Below, piece after piece: positions 38,833-48,537 of a stretch of 64,000 nucleotides of DNA (its first letter is position 1; the number at the start of each line of letters is the position of its first letter). The notes beneath the pieces are model-generated. The model did no database searches, was not told the origin of the DNA, and saw nothing but the letters and a program-made list of their open reading frames with translations. Location: NCBI GenBank assembly GCA_963667575.2, contig CAXXHY010000063.1:95645-159644 (forward strand), written 5' to 3'. The stretch comes from G963665495 sp963667575 (GTDB lineage: Bacteria > Desulfobacterota > Desulfovibrionia > Desulfovibrionales > Desulfovibrionaceae). The position numbers and the translations under genes are program-made.

Positions 38833-39048
38833 TCAGGGAAGACAGCGCATACAGCAGCGGAGTTGCAATTCCTGTAGGATAATGCGCTCGTATTCAACGT
38901 TATACTCACCGCCAGGATGGAACTCTTCTTCCAAAAACTTGCCAAGATACTGGGCTTCTTCCCAGAAGTCGAGCAGCTCGTCGTCAGCGAGTGCCTTGAG
39001 TTGTTCGGCGAGGGGAAAATCATCGGTCTGTAGAAAAAAACGCCCCAT
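38833..39048 (-). CDS. Small hypothetical protein
   Basis: 71 residues, beginning MGRFFLQTDDFPLAEQLKAL with an acidic helical middle (DDELLDFWEEAQYLGKFLEEEF) and a CC..C tail. AGAGG stands eight bases before the ATG; a longer upstream frame lacks this. No signal peptide, no known family. It is convergent with ugd and divergent from the CheW gene. Confidence 0.65.
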   Translation of the reverse strand: MGRFFLQTDDFPLAEQLKALADDELLDFWEEAQYLGKFLEEEFHPGGEYNVEYERIILQELQLRCCMRCLP

Positions 39049-39302
39049 AATGTACACCTCTCGTTTCTTGAGGGCTGGACATTCAAATAGTTTGATGTCC
39101 CGAAATGCTTTGAGTTGTTGTAAGATAGGTTCTTTTTTTTGACAACCAAAATTCTTCATGAATTTATTTGCTGATTTTTCATTGAAATCAAAGGAAGTTA
39201 TTGATAGTTTCCAAATTTGTTTCATGTATGATATAATATGCCGATTATTGCTGCTGCACTGAAGATATATCCATTTGATTAGCAGAATGCTGGGAGCGAG
39301 CT

Positions 39303-39779
39303 ATGAGTGAATTCCAAAAAAAACAAGATGCTGAATTGTTGCAACTGGTTACATTTAGCATTGGGGAGGAGGAGTTCGGCGTTGATATCCTCAAGGTGCA
39401 AGAAATCATCCGAACGATGGAAATAACCAGAGTCCCAAGAGCTCCAGATTTTGTGGAGGGGGTAATCAATCTGCGGGGCAAGGTCATACCCATCATCGAC
39501 CTCCGCAGACGTTTCGGACTTGAATCGCGTCCCCATGATAAGCATACGCGAATTATCGTCATTGAAATCAACAATATGATTGTCGGATTTGTTGTGGATT
39601 CGGTTTCCGAGGTTCTCAGGATTCCGGCCAACACGGTTGAGCCGCCACCACCTGTGGTTGCAGGACTCGAATCCGAGTACATCAGCGGTGTAGGAAAGCT
39701 TGAAGACCGGTTACTGATTTTACTGGATCTGGACAGGCTTCTCTCCAGCGAAGAACAGCAGATGCTTGACGGATTTTAA
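39303..39779 (+). CDS. cheW: CheW-like chemotaxis coupling protein
   Basis: 158 residues. It links chemoreceptors to the CheA kinase. The fold is clear from VTFSIGEEEFGVDILKVQEI, VPRAPDFVEGVINLRGKVIP (with the receptor-binding Arg), and IVIEINNMIVGFVVDSV. No other che gene is nearby, so it may serve a cluster elsewhere. GGGAG precedes the start and a hairpin terminator closes it. The promoter region upstream is AT-rich. Confidence 0.92.
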   Translation: MSEFQKKQDAELLQLVTFSIGEEEFGVDILKVQEIIRTMEITRVPRAPDFVEGVINLRGKVIPIIDLRRRFGLESRPHDKHTRIIVIEINNMIVGFVVDSVSEVLRIPANTVEPPPPVVAGLESEYISGVGKLEDRLLILLDLDRLLSSEEQQMLDGF

Positions 39780-39852
39780 TCCGGAAGGTAGCAGTCCGAA
39801 ATCTTGCCCGCAGGGCAGGCGAAAGGTTAGCTATTTTTTTACGTCAACCCTT

Positions 39853-39885
39853 GAGCCGTGTGCGATTTGTCCGCACGGCTCTTTT
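39853..39885 (+). terminator. Terminator after cheW
   Basis: GAGCCGTG and CACGGCTC form the stem and four T plus further T-rich sequence follow. Its position means that the first in-frame GTG at 39858 cannot be the start of mfd. Confidence 0.7.
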
Positions 39886-39902
39886 ACTTGTTTTACACGG
39901 CT

Positions 39903-42900
39903 TTGAAATTCTCACCTGAAGATCCACTAAAGAATATCCTCAGCCGCACCAGCGGTGAGGAACGTATATTCAAAAGCGGCGTGGGAACACGCGCTTTGCT
40001 GTTTCACTCCCTGCTTGTCAAAGGGGAGTGTCCGGTCTATCTGGCGAAAGATCATAACGATCTCGCCGAGATGTCCAGTTTGTTGACCATGTTGGCTCCC
40101 AACGAAGGCCATGCCTTGTGGGACAACTCCTGGTTGGCGCTTCCACCTTTTTTTACGCGTTCCCGCCATGGAGTGGACAAACATTCCTGGGCGCGGCGCA
40201 TGGCCGTGTTTTTTGCCCTGGGCTATGATTCGCGTCCCCGCGGACTGTTGCTCACGCCGGATAGTTTGCTCGTTCGCTGGCCTGCGCGCGAGCTGTTCAA
40301 TTTTCAGCATCTCGAACTGAAAAAAGGCGAAGAGCTGGCGCCGGAAATGATCGTGGAACTGGCCACGGGCTGGGGCTACGAACGCGTATTGCTCGTGACC
40401 AGGCCGGGAGAAATCGCCCGGCGCGGTGATATCCTGGACCTTTTCGCTCCCGGGTACGAGTGGCCGCTGCGGTTTGAGTTTTTCGGAGAAACTCTCGAAG
40501 ACATTCGTCTTTTCGACCCTGTTTCGCAACGCTCCAAGGCCAGTCTCGACTCGGTTTTGCTGATACCGGCCGCTCCGGCCGTACTGGACAACGAGCGGCA
40601 GCAGCAGGCTGTCAAACGCTGGAAGAAGAAATTCGCTCCGGATCTCCAGTCCTTGCTCATGCGCCGTCTGGATGCGGCGGACACCTGCCTGTTCCCCGGC
40701 ATATATTATGATAAATCCACCAGTGTCAGCGATTGGATAACAAAACAGACCGTCTGGCTTTTCGCTTCTCAGGACGCACCGGACGCAGCCAGCGGTATCA
40801 GCAAACTGCTGGAGGAATCCCGTTGGGATTGGGAGCGCTACCTGGGGGAATGGCTGCAGGAACATGGCACAGGTGCTGACAAGGATGCCGCCTTGTCCGT
40901 GTTGTCCGAGCATTGCCTCGTGGATCAGGAGGCTCTGGAGAAGTCTTTTGCCTCTGAGCGGATATTGCATTTTGCCGAGCTGGTCATGGGCATGGAAAAG
41001 GTCGGCATGGATCTGCCGGAAAGCGGAATTCTGTCCTTTGAAGCCCTGCTGGCTCTGCATGACGATCCTGAGCTTGAACTTTCGCGCGAGCGGCCCTGGC
41101 ATTCGCTGGTGCGCTTGCTGGAATACTGGAATCGAAGGAATCGACAGACCATTCTGAATTTTCCTTCGGAGATGGCCAGGAAAAAATTTCTGAAGCTGGC
41201 CGAACAAGAGGGCATCAAGCCGCGGACCGAATATATTTCCAACATCCGGGGGCTGTTCGCCCTGGTCTCTTCGTTCGGAAAGGGACTGAATGTCCGCTGG
41301 CGGCAAACCCTGATTCTGGGAGAAGATGTCCTGGAACCCGGGGGCAGGCGCCGGCCTCCGACACCTTCCAAGGATTTCAAAGGCCTCACGCGCTTTGATG
41401 ATTTGCAGCCCGGTGACCTCCTGGTGCACCGGGAATACGGTTTGGGCAAATTCATTGGCTTGGAGCGGGTCGACATTGAAGGAACGGGCAATGATTTTCT
41501 CCTGATTACCTACTCGGGCGATGGCAAGCTGTATCTGCCGGTGGATCGTCTGAGCAGCATACAGCGCTACAAAGGACCGGAAGACGCAACGCCGGTTCTG
41601 GATAAACTCGGCGGTGTAAGCTGGAGCAAGGCCCGCGAACGCGCACGCAAGGCTATCGAAAAGATTGCGCATGATCTGGTGGAGATGTACGCCTACCGCA
41701 AGATTGCCAAAGGCTACAGCTACGAACCCATTGGTGAGATGTACCGTGAGTTCGAGGTCTCTTTTGGGTTTGAGGAAACCCCGGACCAGGAACGTGCGAT
41801 TCAGGATGTGCTGCAGGATATGGAACGTCCCGAACCCATGGACCGGCTTGTCTGCGGCGATGTGGGATTCGGAAAAACCGAAGTTGCCATGCGCGCCGCT
41901 TTTCGTGCCGCCTACGAGGGAAGGCAGGTCGTACTGCTGTGTCCGACCACAGTGCTTGCCGAGCAGCATTATCAGAATTTCCGCTCACGCTTCAAAGGGT
42001 TTCCGCTGAATATCTCCATGCTCAGCCGTTTTGTTCCGGCCAAAAAACAGGCCAAAATCATCGAGGCGGCCAAACGCGGGCAGGTGGATATTCTCATCGG
42101 TACGCACCGTCTGCTTTCCCAGGACGTGGTGTTGCCGGAAGCCGGCCTGCTTATTCTGGACGAGGAGCAGCGTTTTGGAGTCAAGCACAAGGAACGGCTG
42201 AAGAAATTACGCAAGAACATCGATGTTCTCACACTGACGGCCACGCCTATTCCCCGTACCCTGCAGCTTTCCCTTGCCGGTATCCGCGGGCTTTCTGTCA
42301 TTGAAACGCCTCCCACGGATCGCAAGCCGGTGGAGACCTCCGTGATTGAGCGGGACGAAGGGGTGCTGCGGCAGGTTTTGCAACGCGAACTCGATCGCGA
42401 CGGCCAGGTTTTCTGGGTGCATAACCGTGTGCACGGTCTGGAACGGGTGGTTGAATTTGTACGTAAACTTGTCCCCGGCGCGCGCGTTGGCATGGCGCAT
42501 GGTCAAATGGCCGAACGCCAGCTTGAAGAAGCCATGCACAGTTTCTGGCATGGTGAAATGGACGTACTGGTATGTACGGCCATCATCGAATCCGGGCTGG
42601 ATTTTCCCCGAGCCAATACCCTGGTGGTTGATCAGGCGCAGATGTTCGGCCTGGGGCAGCTTTACCAGCTGCGCGGACGTGTCGGCCGCTCTGACCGGCA
42701 GGCCTATGCCTATTTTGTGACCAGAAAAATCGAAGATCTCCCCGAAAACGCGCGTAAACGCTTGAAAGTCATCATGGAGATGGATTATCTAGGGGCTGGT
42801 TTTCAGGTTGCCATGGAAGATCTGCGACTTCGCGGCGCTGGCAATATTCTGGGCGAATCGCAGACAGGCCATATTGCGAAGATTGGCCTGGATTTGTTTC

Positions 42901-43424
42901 TGGAAATGCTGGAAGATGAAGTCCGGCGCTTGAAGGGAGAACCCCTGCGGGAGGAGACCGAGCCCGAACTGCATATAGGGTTTACCGCGCACATTCCGGA
43001 GTCCTACATTCCGGATGCTCAGGATCGCCTGCATTATTACAGGGCGTTGACCCGTCAGAAAGATGATGCGGATCGTAATGAGCTGGTGAGCGAGATTGTC
43101 GACCGTTACGGCCAGTTGCCGGATGCGTTTGCATTGTTTTTGAAAGTGCTTGGCCTGAAGCGATTGCTCGCACGCCTGCAAGTGGTCAGAGCCGATCTGC
43201 ACAGCACTGGGGTGAAACTTCGCTGGGATGATCAGACCGAGGCCGTGTCTCCCGAGGCCCTGGTGGGGTGGGTGGCCGCCCATTCGCAACGGGCGCGTCT
43301 GTTGCCGCCTTCGACCCTTGAGTATTCCTATGTGCCTGAAAAGGAACTTGCGGAAAATCTCGATGAGGCTGTGGATACGCTGTCCGGATTGCTGGAAAAC
43401 AACGATTCTCATACAGACAAGTAA
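39903..43424 (+). CDS. mfd: Transcription-repair coupling factor
   Basis: About 1173 residues. It removes stalled RNA polymerase from DNA and recruits UvrA. The RNAP-interaction region reads FDDLQPGDLLVHREYGLGKF; the translocase has Walker A CGDVGFGKTEVAM, Walker B-type DEEQRFG, TATPIPRT and GRVGRSDRQAYAYF. The UvrB-like N-terminus and C-terminal TRCF domain are in order. A TTG at 39903 is given as start because the earlier GTG lies in the terminator of cheW; no good ribosome site is visible, so the exact start is unsure. It heads a run of same-strand genes reaching recO. Confidence 0.93.
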   Translation: MKFSPEDPLKNILSRTSGEERIFKSGVGTRALLFHSLLVKGECPVYLAKDHNDLAEMSSLLTMLAPNEGHALWDNSWLALPPFFTRSRHGVDKHSWARRMAVFFALGYDSRPRGLLLTPDSLLVRWPARELFNFQHLELKKGEELAPEMIVELATGWGYERVLLVTRPGEIARRGDILDLFAPGYEWPLRFEFFGETLEDIRLFDPVSQRSKASLDSVLLIPAAPAVLDNERQQQAVKRWKKKFAPDLQSLLMRRLDAADTCLFPGIYYDKSTSVSDWITKQTVWLFASQDAPDAASGISKLLEESRWDWERYLGEWLQEHGTGADKDAALSVLSEHCLVDQEALEKSFASERILHFAELVMGMEKVGMDLPESGILSFEALLALHDDPELELSRERPWHSLVRLLEYWNRRNRQTILNFPSEMARKKFLKLAEQEGIKPRTEYISNIRGLFALVSSFGKGLNVRWRQTLILGEDVLEPGGRRRPPTPSKDFKGLTRFDDLQPGDLLVHREYGLGKFIGLERVDIEGTGNDFLLITYSGDGKLYLPVDRLSSIQRYKGPEDATPVLDKLGGVSWSKARERARKAIEKIAHDLVEMYAYRKIAKGYSYEPIGEMYREFEVSFGFEETPDQERAIQDVLQDMERPEPMDRLVCGDVGFGKTEVAMRAAFRAAYEGRQVVLLCPTTVLAEQHYQNFRSRFKGFPLNISMLSRFVPAKKQAKIIEAAKRGQVDILIGTHRLLSQDVVLPEAGLLILDEEQRFGVKHKERLKKLRKNIDVLTLTATPIPRTLQLSLAGIRGLSVIETPPTDRKPVETSVIERDEGVLRQVLQRELDRDGQVFWVHNRVHGLERVVEFVRKLVPGARVGMAHGQMAERQLEEAMHSFWHGEMDVLVCTAIIESGLDFPRANTLVVDQAQMFGLGQLYQLRGRVGRSDRQAYAYFVTRKIEDLPENARKRLKVIMEMDYLGAGFQVAMEDLRLRGAGNILGESQTGHIAKIGLDLFLEMLEDEVRRLKGEPLREETEPELHIGFTAHIPESYIPDAQDRLHYYRALTRQKDDADRNELVSEIVDRYGQLPDAFALFLKVLGLKRLLARLQVVRADLHSTGVKLRWDDQTEAVSPEALVGWVAAHSQRARLLPPSTLEYSYVPEKELAENLDEAVDTLSGLLENNDSHTDK

Positions 43425-43433
43425 CGGAACACC

Positions 43434-44432
43434 TTGTGGTACGATCAATTCATATTTTTGGGTCTGGCAGCGCTTTTGCTGGTTTTATTGGCAGGATGCA
43501 CTTCGGAATCGGATGAGGTGGGCGTGGTCGCCCGTGTAAACGGACATCCCATTTATCTGACGGATCTGGAAGCCAAATACGACCTTTCCCATATTGACTC
43601 TGCTCCTGTTGCGCCTCCATCCCCGGAGAGTCTCAAGCGCGAATACATGAGCATTCTCAAGGATCTCATTGCCCAGCAGCTTGTCCTGCAGGTGCTGCAG
43701 GAAAAAGGGATTCCGGTTTCCGAAGAAGAGCTGAACGCTGCTGAAGCCAGGGTACGTATGGACTATCCCAAAGGCGGATTCGAACAGGTTCTTATAGAGG
43801 AATACATTGATCTTGAAACTTGGCGCCAGCAACTTCTTTCCTATCTCTCCTATGAAAAATTTCTCAAGAAAATTCTCAAACCCAAAATACAGCTTACGGA
43901 AGCGGATATAAAAGCCTACTACCAGAAACATGTTTCCAGTTTCGGACTGCCGGAGCGTATTGCATTTGTCCTGGTCAAGGGACCGGAACTCGATAATGTG
44001 AAACATGTTTTGAAACTCGTGGCCAAGGGTGTGGACCAGGGGCAGCTGCACAAGCAGTTTCCTTCCGTGGAAGTGCAGAACCAGGAAATTCCGGTCAAGC
44101 AGTTGCCGGAAAGCATGAGCCGCTTGTTGCAGAAGCTCAAGCCCGGCCAATGTTCTTCGGTCAACGCCGCAGATGTTGGTTTTGAAGGTGTCATGTTGCA
44201 AAAACGTTTGCCGGAAAGCCAGCAGCAACTCTCTGCTGTAAAAAAAGAGGTGGCTCGTCTGGCCATGGAAGAAAAACTGCAGCAGGCTTATGTGTCCTGG
44301 CTGGAAAACGAACTTGCCAGTTCGAAAATTTCCATCAGCGAATATTTGTTGGATTCGGAAAAAGTTGTATCACGGGCCCAGGAGAGGCATCGCAAGAATG
44401 ACGGTCAACTTGTGAACAAATCCGTGAAGTGA
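43434..44432 (+). CDS. Lipoprotein with SurA/parvulin-like N-terminal chaperone domain
   Basis: 332 residues. The signal peptide ends in a lipobox (LLAGC, Cys near residue 22), so it should be a lipoprotein. Then VVARVNGHPIYLTDLEAKY and the helical SurA_N/trigger-factor-like segment; a central parvulin region is short and the usual catalytic residues cannot be seen clearly. It may help outer-membrane or periplasmic protein folding. It starts with TTG after GGA ten bases from the mfd stop, so it is likely co-transcribed with mfd. It is a paralogue of the next gene. Confidence 0.78.
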   Translation: MWYDQFIFLGLAALLLVLLAGCTSESDEVGVVARVNGHPIYLTDLEAKYDLSHIDSAPVAPPSPESLKREYMSILKDLIAQQLVLQVLQEKGIPVSEEELNAAEARVRMDYPKGGFEQVLIEEYIDLETWRQQLLSYLSYEKFLKKILKPKIQLTEADIKAYYQKHVSSFGLPERIAFVLVKGPELDNVKHVLKLVAKGVDQGQLHKQFPSVEVQNQEIPVKQLPESMSRLLQKLKPGQCSSVNAADVGFEGVMLQKRLPESQQQLSAVKKEVARLAMEEKLQQAYVSWLENELASSKISISEYLLDSEKVVSRAQERHRKNDGQLVNKSVK

Positions 44433-44572
44433 ATGAAAAGTCAATTTTTTCGGTGGGTAAAGGTGGAGAGGGCGGTTGTTGCAATTTATCTTTGATCGGA
44501 TTAGGATTCTCCACTTATTTCAATTTAAAGTTAATATTCTTGATCAATTGTCGCGCTCGGGAGGATGTGAGG

Positions 44573-45565
44573 TTGCATAACAGAGTTTGTATTTTCATTT
44601 GTGCGTTATTGTTTTTGGTTGTGGCAAACTCGGTTCAGGCTGTACAATTGGTGGATCGAATTGTTGCTGTGGTGAACGGCAGGATAATAACTCTTTCCGA
44701 GCTTGACTCAAACATCGATGTGCTGATGCAGGCGCAAATGAGTCAGAACATGGGTATGCCTCAGGACCGGGATCAGTTGCGGAAAACCGTCCTGGACAAC
44801 ATGATCAACAACATGCTCATTGAAGACAAGGCCAAAAGCCTCAAGATCGAAGTCTCTGTCTCCGATGTTCAGAATTTTATTGAAGATTTCAAGAAACGAA
44901 ACAACATCAGTGAAGAGGAATTCAAGAGACAGCTTCATCTGCAGAACAAGACAAGAAAAGACTACGAACAGATGGTCAAGGAAAATATTCTTCGTGGTCG
45001 TCTGATAGGCGTCATGGTGCAACGGAAAGCGGTTATTACGGATCAGGAAGTGCGCGATTATTATAATCAGCACAAAGGGAATCTCAATTTCGATTCCGAT
45101 CTGATGTCCATGCCTTCCGGCAACGCTTTAGATATTTCCCTGATCGTGCTTGCTCCGGACGAAGATCCGCATGAATTGCGCAAGAATATCGCTTCCGGAA
45201 AAATTACATTTGAGCAGGCCGCCATACAAAAATCCGTTGGCCCGGCTGCTGAGTCCGGTGGTCACCTGGGGATGTTGAGCCTGGCGGACCTTGCTCCGGA
45301 ATTGCGTGAAGCCGCCAGTAAGGTTTCCGGAGGTGGATTGAGCCAGCCGTTCCTTATTGATGGAAAGCCGGCCTTGATTTTTGTAAAAGGCGATACGGAT
45401 CAGGAGACAGACGCTGGAAAAGACGCTTCTGAACCAGATGATCCGGAATTCCAGCAGGCCAAAGAGAAAATTAGAGCTTTGTTGGCGGAACAGAAAATGG
45501 ACAAGCTCTATGAGGATTATACCAAACGACTCCGTGAACAGGCTGTAGTAGATATTCGTTTATGA
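44573..45565 (+). CDS. Periplasmic SurA-like chaperone/peptidylprolyl isomerase
   Basis: 330 residues with a signal peptide (ICALLFLVVANSVQA). Mature N-terminus VQLVDRIVAVVNGRIITLSEL is typical SurA_N; a parvulin domain follows, with GGHLGMLSLADLAPELREAA and VKGDTDQE. The start is a TTG eight bases after GGGAGG; earlier in-frame codons have no signal peptide. It is probably the main SurA, with the preceding lipoprotein gene a partner. Role: escort of outer-membrane proteins. Confidence 0.88.
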   Translation: MHNRVCIFICALLFLVVANSVQAVQLVDRIVAVVNGRIITLSELDSNIDVLMQAQMSQNMGMPQDRDQLRKTVLDNMINNMLIEDKAKSLKIEVSVSDVQNFIEDFKKRNNISEEEFKRQLHLQNKTRKDYEQMVKENILRGRLIGVMVQRKAVITDQEVRDYYNQHKGNLNFDSDLMSMPSGNALDISLIVLAPDEDPHELRKNIASGKITFEQAAIQKSVGPAAESGGHLGMLSLADLAPELREAASKVSGGGLSQPFLIDGKPALIFVKGDTDQETDAGKDASEPDDPEFQQAKEKIRALLAEQKMDKLYEDYTKRLREQAVVDIRL

Positions 45566-45737
45566 CAGCAAGGCAGGATTGGTGCGGAATTTCAGGGTGC
45601 TCTTATGAGCAGCGCACACTCGCTTCCGTATGCAGATTGTGTTTAGGCAGTGAATACGCGCAACCTGGAAAGTTCTGCTCATTACTGAATAATGCATCCG
45701 AAGAGATTTCGATATTTTCAGAAAAACAGGATAGTCA

Positions 45738-46814
45738 ATGAAAGCAGTTGGGGAAATGCTGCGTGAAGAGCGCAAACGGCAAGGATTGACCGTTGACGAC
45801 GTCATGTCTCGCACAAAGGTGAGTCGACGTCATATCGAGGCTCTGGAAGATGGCAATATTATGGATCTTCCCCACTCGGTATATGTGAAAGGTTTTTTGA
45901 AAGTATATGCCGAACTCCTGGGGCTGGAATACAAAAAACTATTGCCTGCAGTGGATGACGCATACGCCAGTCTTGGTCTGGATATGGCGGAAAACGAACC
46001 TCATGCCCGGCCAAGTGAAAACATTTCGCTCAGCCCGCAACAACGATCCGGAAGTTTTTCCCGCATCCTTCTGATTTTGTTTGTACTGTGTCTGCTGGGC
46101 GGCGGCGGATATTACGGTTATCAATATTTCTGGGGGGACAAGGGGGAGACTCCCGAAGTTCCCGCAGCAATGGAGTCGGGGAGCAACACTCCTTCCGGAC
46201 AATCTGCTGTTGCCGAGGGGACCGCTACGGTGACGGAAGAGAATATCACCGTAGCAGAAGAACCAATGGCTCCTGCTGTCACACCGGCGCCTGACGCGCA
46301 GGTTGTTGAAGAACAAAACAGCCTGGATACAGCTGCTCAGGGGAGTCCGGTAGCTGATTCTGAGGAAAGCACGCCTGCCGGTGCCGATGTGCAGACCGAA
46401 GAACCACAGCAAACTTCCGAGACGGTCCAGGAGGAAAGCGCGGTATCGGAAGTGCCGGAATCAGCCCAGGATACGAACACTCCTGCGGACACGACGGCCG
46501 CTGCAGGTGGTCCGGCTTCTCCGAATATTGTGATTATTCCTGAAACCGCCCGCCAGGCTCCAAGCAGCAAGATCAAGGTGCTTCAGGTCATTGCAAAAGG
46601 GCAGTGCTGGATCGAGGCGAAAGTCGATGCTGAATTGACTACAGATTTCTATGTGCGCAAAGGCGAACGTGTCGATATCAAATTTCAGGAAAATCTTGCT
46701 GTAAAGTTCGGCAATATTGGCGAAATCACTTTGCGGTACAATGGCAAGCCGTATCCTTTTTCGGTTCCTGCAAACGGTGTAAAAACTCTGGTTTTTCCTC
46801 CAGCGAGTTCGTGA
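45738..46814 (+). CDS. RodZ-like cytoskeletal membrane protein
   Basis: 358 residues. N-terminal helix-turn-helix of the Xre/RodZ type (LREERKRQGLTVDDVM, SRRHIEALEDGN), a single membrane helix near 105-125 (ILLILFVLCLLGGGGYYGY), a long Thr/Ala/Pro/Glu-rich periplasmic linker, and a C-terminal DUF4115 domain (VLQVIAKGQCWIEAKVDAE). RodZ anchors MreB and helps keep rod shape. Here it lies between surA-like and recO genes rather than beside gcpE/ispG. The linker length is typical. Confidence 0.87.
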   Translation: MKAVGEMLREERKRQGLTVDDVMSRTKVSRRHIEALEDGNIMDLPHSVYVKGFLKVYAELLGLEYKKLLPAVDDAYASLGLDMAENEPHARPSENISLSPQQRSGSFSRILLILFVLCLLGGGGYYGYQYFWGDKGETPEVPAAMESGSNTPSGQSAVAEGTATVTEENITVAEEPMAPAVTPAPDAQVVEEQNSLDTAAQGSPVADSEESTPAGADVQTEEPQQTSETVQEESAVSEVPESAQDTNTPADTTAAAGGPASPNIVIIPETARQAPSSKIKVLQVIAKGQCWIEAKVDAELTTDFYVRKGERVDIKFQENLAVKFGNIGEITLRYNGKPYPFSVPANGVKTLVFPPASS

Positions 46815-46829
46815 GGTGCGAATCGGAAC

Positions 46830-47600
46830 ATGGAGTTTACCGAGAAGGTCCTGGTTCTGCATGTGGGCCGCTTTCGGGAACGTGATCTCTGGATCCGCTG
46901 CCTAGCTCCCTCTCGGGGGATTTTTTCCGCTTTTGCCTTTGGGGGGCTCGTGAGCCGTCGGCGTTTCAGCGGTTGCCTGGATCCCATGAATCAGGTTCTG
47001 TTCCGCGTACGTCAAAGCAGACATGACGGGTATCTGAGCCTCGAAGAGGGCGTTCTGCTCTCCACGCCGACCCGTTTGCGCAAGGATTGCAGCAAGATTG
47101 GTCTGGCCGCCAACTGCATCAAGTTCGTGGAAGCCGTAATACGGGAGAATGAAACATCCGAAGAGGCTTATGAATTGAGCGTGGACGCACTCGATGCGTT
47201 GGATGCGCTGGAGTCCGGACAGTCTGCCACCCCTTTGTTTCCTCTTTTTTTTCGGGCGCGTCTGGCAGCTTCCATGGGGTTTGGACCGCGGTTGGACACC
47301 TGCTCGATCTGCGGCAGGCCCTTATCCGGTTCCAGTGATGCAAAACATATGTTTTCATTTCAGGTAGCCTGCGGAGCCATTGCCTGTGACCACTGCGACT
47401 CCCAGGAAAAACAGAAGGTGCTGCCGCTCAGACCGGAAACCGCAGAGCTGTTGGAACGCATCCAGCGAACATCGCCCAAAGAGTGGGTAAGTCTTGAACT
47501 CTCACCCGAAGTTCGTGCGGAAGCAGCCGTGATCATAGACCATTTTATCCGGTATCATTTGGGACTGGCCTGGGAACGCGGGTCGTTCCGACAACTGTAA
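46830..47600 (+). CDS. recO: DNA repair protein RecO
   Basis: 256 residues. The N-terminal OB fold begins FTEKVLVLHVGRFRERD and the helical domain has a zinc site in CSICGRPL and CDHCDSQ. It loads RecA with RecR at single-strand gaps. The ATG is 15 bases after the RodZ stop with no strong ribosome site, so translation is likely coupled. glyQ follows. Confidence 0.93.
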   Translation: MEFTEKVLVLHVGRFRERDLWIRCLAPSRGIFSAFAFGGLVSRRRFSGCLDPMNQVLFRVRQSRHDGYLSLEEGVLLSTPTRLRKDCSKIGLAANCIKFVEAVIRENETSEEAYELSVDALDALDALESGQSATPLFPLFFRARLAASMGFGPRLDTCSICGRPLSGSSDAKHMFSFQVACGAIACDHCDSQEKQKVLPLRPETAELLERIQRTSPKEWVSLELSPEVRAEAAVIIDHFIRYHLGLAWERGSFRQL

Positions 47601-47650
47601 CAGCTTTTTAGCAAACAAGCGCTTTTTCAGAAGGAAGACAAGGAGTTACA

Positions 47651-48535
47651 ATGCGCTTTCAGGACATTATCTTTACCCTGCAGACGTTTTGGGCAAAACA
47701 AGGCTGCGTCCTGCAGCAGCCGTATGATATGGAAGTCGGCGCCGGTACGTTTCATCCGGCCACTTTTTTGCGCGTACTTGGTCCGGAGCCCTGGAAAACC
47801 TGCTACGTGCAGCCTTCCAGAAGGCCCACTGACGGACGTTACGGTGAAAACCCCAACCGGCTGCAGCATTACTATCAATTTCAGGTCATTTTGAAGCCGT
47901 CGCCTCCCAATGTTCAGGAATTGTATCTTGAAAGCATGCGCGCTTTGGGGGTCGATCCCGCGGCTTACGACATTCGGTTTGTGGAAGACGACTGGGAATC
48001 TCCCACGCTTGGAGCCTGGGGCCTGGGCTGGGAAGTCTGGCTCAACGGCATGGAAATCACCCAGTTCACCTATTTTCAGCAGGTAGGCGGAATCGGTCTG
48101 CATCCCGTCAGCGTCGAACTTACCTACGGACTTGAGCGCTTCGCCATGTATTTGCAGGACAAAGAGTCTGTTTATGATCTGATGTGGAACGACAACGTTA
48201 CCTACGGGCAGGTTTTCCATCAGAGCGAAGTTGAAAATTCGCGTTATAATTTCGAGCACAGCAATGCGGAAATGTTGCTGCACGCGTTCAATGCCTACGA
48301 ACAGGAGGGCATGCAGCTTGTAGAAGCCGGATTACCCTGGCCTGCCTATGATTACTGCATGAAATGTTCGCATACGTTCAACTTGCTGCAGGCCCGCGGA
48401 GCCATCTCCATCACCGAGCGTACCGGATATATTGCCCGCGTACGCGCGCTGGCCTCCAAGGTTGCGGCGCTTTATGCGCAGCAACGCGAAGAAATGGGCT
48501 ACCCATTGCTCGCAACATCCCAGGAGGTGCGCTAA
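47651..48535 (+). CDS. glyQ: Glycine-tRNA ligase alpha subunit
   Basis: 294 residues. Class II synthetase core: FQDIIFTLQTFWAKQGC, QPYDMEVGAGTFHP, QPSRRPTDGRYGENPNR (motif 2) and VELTYGLERFAMYLQ (motif 3). It forms an alpha2beta2 enzyme with the next gene product and makes glycyl-tRNA. A good ribosome site AAGGAG precedes the start; glyS begins three bases after the stop. Confidence 0.97.
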   Translation: MRFQDIIFTLQTFWAKQGCVLQQPYDMEVGAGTFHPATFLRVLGPEPWKTCYVQPSRRPTDGRYGENPNRLQHYYQFQVILKPSPPNVQELYLESMRALGVDPAAYDIRFVEDDWESPTLGAWGLGWEVWLNGMEITQFTYFQQVGGIGLHPVSVELTYGLERFAMYLQDKESVYDLMWNDNVTYGQVFHQSEVENSRYNFEHSNAEMLLHAFNAYEQEGMQLVEAGLPWPAYDYCMKCSHTFNLLQARGAISITERTGYIARVRALASKVAALYAQQREEMGYPLLATSQEVR

Positions 48536-48537
48536 CC

